Shown here: positions 8,520 to 16,832 of the stretch, one piece after another
How the letters are laid out: every line of letters begins with the position of its first letter
Numbering within the stretch: the first letter of the stretch is position 1
From: Candidatus Fermentithermobacillaceae bacterium
GTDB taxonomy: Bacteria; Bacillota; Sulfobacillia; Fermentithermobacillales; Fermentithermobacillaceae
Reading direction: 5' to 3'
Length of the DNA stretch: 64,000 nt
NCBI GenBank assembly: GCA_018052455.1
Contig: JAGPNE010000001.1
Span: 359,261 to 423,260, forward strand
Position numbers and translations under genes: made by a program
The notes under the pieces: generated by a model
What the model saw: the letters and a program-made list of their open reading frames with translations, nothing else
What the model was told of the DNA's origin: nothing
Databases searched by the model: none

Positions 8520-9914
8520 AGGGAACTCTCGGTCTTTTGGAAATGGGCACTGATATGGAGAATCTTTAGTTTTTTCTCTAAACTCATCCCATGCCGACTC
8601 AACAAGATTCGGGTTTTCTATGAGCTGCATGCCGCACATAGCCATGGCCTTAGCTGCAACCAACATCCCTTTGTGTCCAATAGAGCTACCCGATGAAGCG
8701 CAGTTCTGCCACGAGTGTCCCGGCGTTCCAATAGGTGACGTTGCTGCTGACATCTGCACTGTAGGCACTATCCAGCTTACATCCCCTACGTCGGTTGATC
8801 CACCACCCGATTTACCTTTCCCCCTTGGGGGAACGAGAGTAGTGTTCAGTATTTGTTCTCTTAGTTCAGGGCAATCCTGAAATTCAGGACTATTCCTCAA
8901 TCCCTCAACCATAGACTTATCAAAACTCTCAGCCAGTTTCCTCGCGAACTCAAACTCCTTTTCCTCAAATTGAGGCACGCCTACCTTTTGCATGGACTCC
9001 CACATAACATCAGCAAGGGCGTCGTTTATGAGGACCTCGTAACAACCCGTGAGAAAGTCTATTTTGAAGGTAGTCCCAGTCATAAGAGCCGCACCTTTGG
9101 CCACGTCAATCAGCCGTTCGTATATCTCTTCGACTTGATCTCGCCTAGGAGCCCTCACAAAGTACCATACCTCCGCAAAAGCAGGGACTACGTTGGGCTG
9201 ATCTCCTCCAGACGTTATCACATAGTGGATCGATGCATCCTTAATGATATGCTCCCTCAAATAATTGGCTCCTACGTTCATAAGTTCAACGGCATCCAGC
9301 GCCGAACGTCCGTGATGTGGATCCCCGGCAGCATGCGCAGTCTTACCGAAGAACTGAAACTTGGCCGAGTTCAACGCAGTGCCACTACCCAACCTGACCG
9401 AGTTCAAAGAACCGGGGTGCCACGAAATGGCTACGTCTAGGTCGTCAAACAGCCCTTCTCGTGCCATATACACCTTACCTGCTAACAGTTCTTCAGCTGG
9501 ACAGCCATAGTATCTTATGGTTGCTGAATCAGGTCTCGCTTCCAAAGCATCTTTCAAAGCTACTGCCGCCCCCAGTGAGGCCGTTCCGAGCAGGTTATGG
9601 CCACAACCATGCCCAGGGCCTCCTACGACCCGCGCTTTTCTTACAGGAGACACTTCTTGAGATACTCCCGCCAAAGCATCATACTCCCCTAAGAAGCCGA
9701 TGATCGGCTTGCCTGTTCCCCACTCAGCCACAATGGCGGTAGGAATTCCGCCTGCGCTGCGTGTAACCTTGAAGCCCTGTTCTTCCAAATAAGCTGCTTG
9801 AATCTCACAAGACCTTACTTCGTTGAAGCCGACCTCTGCAAAATCCCAGACAGAATCCGCGATCTTTACCAATTCTCCCGCTCTCTTGTCTACGTACGTG
9901 GCAACATCTTCCAC
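8499..9914 (-). CDS. M20 family amidohydrolase, AbgB-like
   Basis: A zinc-dependent amidohydrolase related to the aminobenzoyl-glutamate utilization protein B group. Motifs: GFLGEYDALAG, the GHGCGHNLLG metal-binding segment, PAEELLAGKVYMA with the catalytic Glu pair region, a dimerization insert with GKTAHAAGDPHHGRSALDAVELM, and the AbgB-like C-terminal GGGSTDVGDVSW with TPGHSWQ. The start is taken as GTG 9914 because GGGGGG at 9922-9927 is well spaced from it; a TTG at 9929 is also in frame but overlaps that site. The protein is about 471 residues. The substrate is probably an N-acyl amino acid or short peptide conjugate. The stop lies inside the 3' end of ogt. The 169 nt between this gene and the mgtE stop contain no supported gene. 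Confidence 0.88.
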   Translation of the reverse strand: MEDVATYVDKRAGELVKIADSVWDFAEVGFNEVRSCEIQAAYLEEQGFKVTRSAGGIPTAIVAEWGTGKPIIGFLGEYDALAGVSQEVSPVRKARVVGGPGHGCGHNLLGTASLGAAVALKDALEARPDSATIRYYGCPAEELLAGKVYMAREGLFDDLDVAISWHPGSLNSVRLGSGTALNSAKFQFFGKTAHAAGDPHHGRSALDAVELMNVGANYLREHIIKDASIHYVITSGGDQPNVVPAFAEVWYFVRAPRRDQVEEIYERLIDVAKGAALMTGTTFKIDFLTGCYEVLINDALADVMWESMQKVGVPQFEEKEFEFARKLAESFDKSMVEGLRNSPEFQDCPELREQILNTTLVPPRGKGKSGGGSTDVGDVSWIVPTVQMSAATSPIGTPGHSWQNCASSGSSIGHKGMLVAAKAMAMCGMQLIENPNLVESAWDEFREKTKDSPYQCPFPKDREFPLDRFFG

Positions 9915-10083
9915 ACATGATCCCCCCAACTATGTTTTTAGTCTTGCCAAAGCCGCTAACTTCAATAGACCATATTCTTGATTTCGACACCGAAATCGGT
10001 TTTCCTACATAATTCCGAACTCGAAGCATTTTTATCAGTTCTTGGGCAGCATTCTCAAAACCATGTTCAAACATCTTCTGCGT

Positions 10084-11442
10084 TCAACCGATCTTCAGCA
10101 ACCTACACGCAACTCTGAAATAAATGAGTAGCCCAGTTGCATCCACTACCGTCGTGATTAGCGGGGCCGAGAATACAGCAGGGTCCAATCCGAGTTTTCC
10201 GCCTATTAGGGGCAACGCTGCTCCTACTGTTGAACTCACGACCAATACTGCGACCAAGGTAATCGCAACGGTAAGGGCTATCCCCATGGATCCGCCCATA
10301 AGCCAACTGAAAGCAAAACCTACCGTACCCATTGCCAGACCTAGGATCGCCCCAACCTGTATTTCTTTCCATATGATCTTGGCGAAATCTTGGATGCTAA
10401 CCTCTCCTAGTGCCATGGCCCTTATGACAAGCGTTGAAGCTTGGGAGCCCGAGTTGCCTCCAGTATCGGTAAGAAGCGGTATGAAAAAGGTAAGGGTCAC
10501 CACCTGGCTTAGCACTGACTCGTAGGTCTTGAGAATATTGCCCGTTAGAAGTTCGGCAAGAAATAGAACTAGCAGCCACCCTATCCGCTTCCGGAAGACT
10601 GTAGTAACACTGCTGCTCATGTAGGGATCATCTAGAGGACGGCTTCCGCCTATCTTGTGTATATCTTCAGTATCTTCCTCTTCGATAACGTCTATTATGT
10701 CGTCTACGGTTATCACGCCCACTAGGCGACCACCGCCGTTTACTACAGGGAGTGCAAAGAAATCGTAAGCGCTGAACATTTTCGCTACATCTTCTTGATC
10801 CATGTTCACATCTACGTATACGACTTTGGTATGCATGATTTCTGACACCAAAGTCTGGGGCTCGCTCAATAAGACTTCCTTGAGGGAGACTACACCCACT
10901 AGTTTCCCCTGGCGATCAACTACATAAAGGTAGTTTGCAACACTTGCGGTTGCCCCTACCTTCCTGAAATGCTCTATCACGTTCGAAACACTCCAATGCT
11001 GTCTAACTGCAACATAGTCAAGGCTCATTATCCCACCGGCAGAGTTTTCCGGGTAGGTCATCAAATATTCAATGCCCGCAAGATCCTTCTCAGGTACCAT
11101 GGCCAGTATCCTCTTGGCCTGCAGCGGGTGTATGGCCATAACCAAGTCAGCTACCGAGTCCTCACCCATTTCAGCAATTATCGCCTTGCCGCGTTCTTCG
11201 TCCATGTGATCAAGAAGCCTGTATTGTAATTCGTAATCCATGTGTTCCAAAGTTTCCGCTGCTATTTCAGTAGGCAAAAGCGACAAAAGAGTTATCTGCT
11301 CCGCCTCAGGCAATTCTTGAAGGAGCATAACAATATCAAAAGGCTGGAATCCTGAGAGGAATTGGCGCAGTCTGTCATGATCAAAAGTAGCAAGACAGTT
11401 GAGCACATATTCAACCATGGCGTTTTTGTTCAGATCCTTCAT
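10084..11442 (-). CDS. mgtE: Magnesium transporter MgtE
   Basis: Mg2+ channel/transporter of 452 residues. Order of parts: N-terminal MgtE helical domain with the E-x-A-x-x-L-E repeats (about 1-130), a CBS-domain pair (about 135-260, with VVDRQGKLVGVVSL and VVNGGGRLVGVITVDDIIDVI), then five membrane helices. The signature TDTGGNSGSQAS that lines the pore is intact. The start is ATG 11442, directed by GGAGGTGAG; the in-frame ATG at 11457 would sit inside that site. It is the first of three MgtE paralogues here and is distinct from the tandem pair at 54.6-57.5 kb. A long untranslated region lies upstream. Confidence 0.96.
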   Translation of the reverse strand: MKDLNKNAMVEYVLNCLATFDHDRLRQFLSGFQPFDIVMLLQELPEAEQITLLSLLPTEIAAETLEHMDYELQYRLLDHMDEERGKAIIAEMGEDSVADLVMAIHPLQAKRILAMVPEKDLAGIEYLMTYPENSAGGIMSLDYVAVRQHWSVSNVIEHFRKVGATASVANYLYVVDRQGKLVGVVSLKEVLLSEPQTLVSEIMHTKVVYVDVNMDQEDVAKMFSAYDFFALPVVNGGGRLVGVITVDDIIDVIEEEDTEDIHKIGGSRPLDDPYMSSSVTTVFRKRIGWLLVLFLAELLTGNILKTYESVLSQVVTLTFFIPLLTDTGGNSGSQASTLVIRAMALGEVSIQDFAKIIWKEIQVGAILGLAMGTVGFAFSWLMGGSMGIALTVAITLVAVLVVSSTVGAALPLIGGKLGLDPAVFSAPLITTVVDATGLLIYFRVACRLLKIG

Positions 11443-11720
11443 AAAACTCACCTCCAAGACTCATCGTGGCTTTCATACCCTTAAAAGTCTCTCGACTAGT
11501 TTTCTGAGACCCTAAGGTGAAAGGTTCCTGGAGATGATTACTAGCGGCACCAATCGCAGAACATCTACACGCTTGATTGAGGTGCAAGTGCCCGCGCAGA
11601 CACACCTGGAACCTGAACTACTTCAAGCTCTGTCTGAACTGCTCTGTAGCGGACCTTATGTCTCAGTGGATATCGTTTACTACTAGGCCCAGTATCCACG
11701 CTGCACCACCACCTTTATAT
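11443..11720 (-). promoter_or_regulatory. Long leader upstream of mgtE with motif shared by the second mgtE locus
   Basis: About 400 nt separate this mgtE from the next gene. On the mgtE strand, a CTGGGCCTAGTA 12-mer (plus-strand 11681-11692) lies about 240 nt before the start codon. It is flanked by GTGGATA and TATCCAC arms (plus-strand about 11672-11699) that would put it in a hairpin loop. The same 12-mer occurs, in the same orientation and about 210 nt before the start, ahead of the tandem mgtE genes. A second stem (GGGTCTC/GAGAGAC type, plus-strand 11488-11515) lies near the gene. A TATATA/TATAAA box at about 11712-11720 could be the -10 element. It does not fit the standard M-box consensus well, so the assignment as a metal-responsive leader is inference. 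Confidence 0.4.
11534..11686 (+). CDS. Possible small protein (50 residues), antisense to the mgtE leader
   Basis: ATG-started frame of 50 codons ending TAG at 11684-11686. The C-terminal part (RLIEVQVPAQTHLEP, then LLQALSELL and VSVDIVYY) alternates hydrophobic and polar residues in a beta-alpha-beta-like manner, more protein-like than chance frames nearby. AAAGG at 11520-11524 is 9 nt before the ATG. Against it: it lies opposite a probable untranslated leader and has no recognised family. Confidence 0.22.
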   Translation: MITSGTNRRTSTRLIEVQVPAQTHLEPELLQALSELLCSGPYVSVDIVYY

Positions 11721-11843
11721 ACAAAGTAATCCCAATGCAAAATCCTATGAAGGCACACCTTATCAAGTATACACTAAGGGATCCGCATATGGAAACCTTG
11801 CGGAGCTGCCCACACAGAAACCGCTGAGAAAATGCCACCGACA

Positions 11844-12806
11844 TCAGAACCGCGGCTTGCCAGGAGACATCTTCCACTTCCCTACAACCTCAACGTTCAT
11901 TGCGTGTATGGCATCATACGTGTCTATCGTATCTTGCTGATAGACACCTGAGCTCCAGTTAGGGATAAGGCTGGTCTCGGAAATCCCTATGCCCTGGGGC
12001 AGACTAACAAGAGATTTGAGATACTCTGCGTTTCTTTGAAGAATCGCCGGCCCCTGAGGTCTTCCATGAGACGGGATAACAAGTTTCACTCGTTGTGCGC
12101 AGGCCTCTAGAAAACCAATCCAATCTACTAATCCTGAAGGATCCCCGATCGATGGTATCGGGTCTTCGACAAGATCCCCTGCTATCAACATCTGATATTC
12201 AGGTACGTAGCAGGCAATGGAGTCCTGGGTGTGCCCGCCGATATGAACAAGTTGCAAAGTCACCGCCTTTTTTCCACTTCCGCATGATTGTTCGAAGTAA
12301 AGGTTCATCCGTTCACTGAAAGTAACGTTTGGCAAGCATACTCTTGCATTTCTTACCAGACTCGGATATGACTTTCTTACCTTCTCGATATCCTCTGCGA
12401 TACGGGAGCTCAAGTGAGTTCTTGTAAGATCATGAGAAACGATGTCAATGCGACATGAGTCGCCGAATTGCTCCACAAGAGGTGAAGTTCCCAAACAGTG
12501 GTCCCAGTCACCGTGAGTGTAGATAATACTAATGTCCTTTAGTGTTCGAGTAGAGGCCACACTGCTGCCTTCCGAAGGTTCAGAGAATCTCTTCAGACTA
12601 CCGTTAACTGAGGAAACATCATTTTCATGCTCCAAACCTTTGAGCAAGCGAACAAACGGCTCCATATAGTGAGGAGCCGAAAATGTATCAACAATAATGC
12701 AATGACCGGAGATAAGGACCAGGGTGCTCGAGACATTCATACCATAGCCTTCTAGCGGCCAAGTTAGGCAGTACACATCTTCACAGACTTCCCTAATCTC
12801 GTTCAC
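11844..12806 (-). CDS. Metallo-beta-lactamase-fold hydrolase (HxDxDH variant)
   Basis: A 320-residue protein with the metallo-beta-lactamase fold. The metal motif reads THGDWDH, i.e. His-x-Asp-x-Asp-His rather than the standard His-x-His-x-Asp-His; this variant is known in some subfamilies. Later metal ligands are present as LVHIGGHTQDSIACY and IAGDLVED, and IPSHGRPQG supplies a final His. A low-complexity polar insert (about residues 63-90, rich in Ser/Glu) precedes the motif. The start is GTG 12806, with GGGGG nine bases ahead; a TTG at 12839 would add 11 residues. It is the last gene of an apparent operon C_GCAxxG_C_C/purA/this gene, with about 48 nt after purA. The substrate is unknown. 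Confidence 0.8.
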   Translation of the reverse strand: MNEIREVCEDVYCLTWPLEGYGMNVSSTLVLISGHCIIVDTFSAPHYMEPFVRLLKGLEHENDVSSVNGSLKRFSEPSEGSSVASTRTLKDISIIYTHGDWDHCLGTSPLVEQFGDSCRIDIVSHDLTRTHLSSRIAEDIEKVRKSYPSLVRNARVCLPNVTFSERMNLYFEQSCGSGKKAVTLQLVHIGGHTQDSIACYVPEYQMLIAGDLVEDPIPSIGDPSGLVDWIGFLEACAQRVKLVIPSHGRPQGPAILQRNAEYLKSLVSLPQGIGISETSLIPNWSSGVYQQDTIDTYDAIHAMNVEVVGKWKMSPGKPRF

Positions 12807-12854
12807 ACGAAAAACCCCCGGCTTAGTGAAGCACTCCAAGATCCCTAGGCTTTG

Positions 12855-14656
<1,802 letters not shown>

Positions 14657-14837
14657 TTTTTCCGCCCTCCCAAATACCAATTCTAACCTATAACACGAGA
14701 GGTTTCACCTTTTTGTAAGAACCTGCGCGGTGCAAGACCTCCATAGATCAATAAACGAAAAACCAATATACTAGGATTAGGCAAAACCAACAATGCTGCG
14801 CTATACACCGGCGTTACAAGATAGAGGTGGGAGAACT

Positions 14838-15500
14838 ATGGCAACATACTATATCGTAAGGCACGGCCAAACCCTGGCTAACAGGCAAGGAATACTCCAA
14901 GGGCATCTTGACGTGCCTCTTTCCGAACATGGCAAGAAACAGGCTGAATTGGTAGCAGAAGCACTTTCAAGAGCCAGCATTGATGCTGTCTACTCTAGCG
15001 ACCTGGATCGCGCTTGCGCAACAGCGCAGGCTATCGGAAAGTACCACAACCTTGAGCCAATCACCGACCCGCGTCTTAGGGAAATCCACTGTGGCAGTTT
15101 GCAGGGAAAAACGATGGAGGAGTCTAGGAGACTATATCCCGAGTTTTTCACGGCGTTCGAAAAGGACCCCTTAAATACCCCACGGCCTGGCGGTGGCGAA
15201 TCATTTGCTGATCTTTGGCATCGATCCGTGAGTGCGTTGGAAGACATTTTACAAAGACATCCTGACTCTAACGTAGTTATTGTGACTCACGGAGGAGTCA
15301 TAAGATGTCTGCTAGCTCACGCTGACGGAGTGAAACCAGACCCGAGTTCCACTACCCCTGCCAATGCGTCAATAAGCATCATTTCAACGCAAGGCGGCAA
15401 GTTGCGCGTAAAAAAGTTCAATGACACCACTCATCTTGCCGACTTAGGAGAGAATGTCTCCTCTTCTGAAACTCCTGATGCTTACAGGTGGTTGAACTAA
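14838..15500 (+). CDS. Histidine phosphatase family protein (phosphoglycerate mutase-like)
   Basis: A 220-residue histidine phosphatase. The catalytic YIVRHGQTLANRQG motif is at the N-terminus, the second-shell R and E are visible in DLDRACATAQA and LREIHCGSLQGKTMEE, and the second catalytic His is in VIVTHGGVIRCLL. This resembles the cobC/GpmB group, which includes alpha-ribazole phosphatase and broad sugar-phosphate phosphatases; nothing nearby fixes the substrate. The start is ATG 14838, after GGTGGGAG; the frame upstream to 14793 lacks a site. A strong hairpin follows at 15525. Confidence 0.88.
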   Translation: MATYYIVRHGQTLANRQGILQGHLDVPLSEHGKKQAELVAEALSRASIDAVYSSDLDRACATAQAIGKYHNLEPITDPRLREIHCGSLQGKTMEESRRLYPEFFTAFEKDPLNTPRPGGGESFADLWHRSVSALEDILQRHPDSNVVIVTHGGVIRCLLAHADGVKPDPSSTTPANASISIISTQGGKLRVKKFNDTTHLADLGENVSSSETPDAYRWLN

Positions 15501-15524
15501 CCACGCAAAACTCGACTATCAAGA

Positions 15525-15551
15525 AGAGGCCGCCCTCGGAAGGCGGCCTCT
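15525..15551. terminator. Bidirectional hairpin between convergent genes
   Basis: Perfect 10-bp inverted repeat AGAGGCCGCC (15525-15534) / GGCGGCCTCT (15542-15551) with a 7-nt loop, between the convergent phosphatase and amidohydrolase genes. The stem is GC-rich; the flanking T-runs are weak on both sides. Confidence 0.7.
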
Positions 15552-15582
15552 CTAATACTTCAATGCTCAAACAATGCTGGGT

Positions 15583-16764
15583 CTAGCAAGTTTTCCTTTG
15601 ATACACCAGTTCGCCCTCTATGAACACCTTCTCTGCAACTGACAAGGTGTTGAACGGATGACCGTTCCAAATCACAACATCGCCATCTTTGCCAACTTCA
15701 ATACTACCGACCCTGTCTGCGATTCCAAGTATTTCTGCAGGAATTATGGTTATCGCTCTGATGGCTAGCTCCTCTGGCATACCTTCACGGACTGCAATAC
15801 CTGTGTGACACGCGAGCCACCGAGTGTTTGACGTAGTGTCACACTGAATTGCGACAGTTACACCGGCTTTGGCCAAGATTCCGGGATTAGCCAAAGACAC
15901 ATCCAAGAGTTCCATCTTGGAACGGCTCATCAGCAAAGGGCCTACCGTAGCTCTCACCTTTTTTGCAGCCAAAACATCCGCAATCTTGTAGCCTTCTGTG
16001 CAGTGCTCAATCACGTAGTCAAGGTTGAACTCTTCAGCAATACGTATGGCTGTCATTATGTCGTCTGCTCTATGAGCGTGTATTCTTGCTTTTATCTCAC
16101 GCCTCAACACACGTGCTAGTGCTTCCATTTTCAGATCTCTTTCAGGAGGCGCAGAGTTTTCATCGGACTTCTCTTTCTCTTTGGCTTTCTCCATTTTTGC
16201 CATATAGTTCTGCGCTTTTACTAGAGCGTCGCGCAATACCCCAGCATTCCCCATACGGGTATTTGGTGCACGTTTCTGCGCCTCTCCGTAGACGCGTTTC
16301 GGATTCTCACCCAAGGCCATTTTCATTGCTTCGGTGCCCGGAATGACCATCTCATCAACTGTCCTGCCCCTAAGCTTCATTGCGAAGCCGGTACCCCCGA
16401 TGAGGTTTGCGCTTCCTGGTCCTGTATAAACCGTAGTTACGCCGCCCGTCAGAACGTCGGCAATTGCAGGATCTCTGGGGTTCAACGCGTCGATACCCCT
16501 AAGCTGCGGAGTTATGGGATCAGTGACTTCATTACCATCGGAGTTTGCCCAAACAGACGGCTCACCAAACACAGCGAGATGGCTATGGGAATCAATTAGA
16601 CCCGGGGTGACAAATTTCCCTTTGGCGTCAAAAACCTGGGCGTCCTCGGGAACAGGAATATCTTTGCCTACAGCCTTGATCTTGCCGTTGCTCATTAGAA
16701 CTACGCCTTCATCGATAGTCCCATTTGTAATTGTAAGTACTTTTCCGTTTACGATTGCTAGCAT
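15583..16764 (-). CDS. Metal-dependent amidohydrolase (imidazolonepropionase-like)
   Basis: A 393-residue amidohydrolase-superfamily enzyme. An N-terminal beta-sandwich (IVNGKVLTITNG, FVTPGLIDSHSHL with the metal-binding His-Ser-His) leads into the TIM barrel. Other metal ligands appear in KARIHAHRADDI and YVIEHCTEGYK, and the final Asp is likely in AIQCDTTSNTRW. The C-terminus IGSIEVGKDGDVVIWNGHP completes the sandwich. A GPGSANLIGGTGFAMKLRG segment is characteristic of a subgroup often annotated only as amidohydrolase. The ATG follows AAGGAGGG. It lies 68 nt after the M14 peptidase on the same strand, so a joint transcript and a role in peptide or cyclic-amide breakdown are plausible. Confidence 0.88.
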   Translation of the reverse strand: MLAIVNGKVLTITNGTIDEGVVLMSNGKIKAVGKDIPVPEDAQVFDAKGKFVTPGLIDSHSHLAVFGEPSVWANSDGNEVTDPITPQLRGIDALNPRDPAIADVLTGGVTTVYTGPGSANLIGGTGFAMKLRGRTVDEMVIPGTEAMKMALGENPKRVYGEAQKRAPNTRMGNAGVLRDALVKAQNYMAKMEKAKEKEKSDENSAPPERDLKMEALARVLRREIKARIHAHRADDIMTAIRIAEEFNLDYVIEHCTEGYKIADVLAAKKVRATVGPLLMSRSKMELLDVSLANPGILAKAGVTVAIQCDTTSNTRWLACHTGIAVREGMPEELAIRAITIIPAEILGIADRVGSIEVGKDGDVVIWNGHPFNTLSVAEKVFIEGELVYQRKTC

Positions 16765-16832
16765 GACGCTTAATACCCTCCTTTTTGTTTGAAAGACTCC
16801 TCAGCACCAAACCTCTTTCTCTACTTGACCCT

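Noticed and set aside
9805-10074. 89-codon minus-strand frame between mgtE and the M20 gene
   Set aside because: It has no convincing ribosome binding site, and most of its length overlaps the M20 gene in another frame.
11683-11877. 64-codon minus-strand frame with a hydrophobic C-terminus
   Set aside because: It overlaps the end of the MBL gene and lacks a ribosome binding site; the hydrophobic stretch is likely chance.
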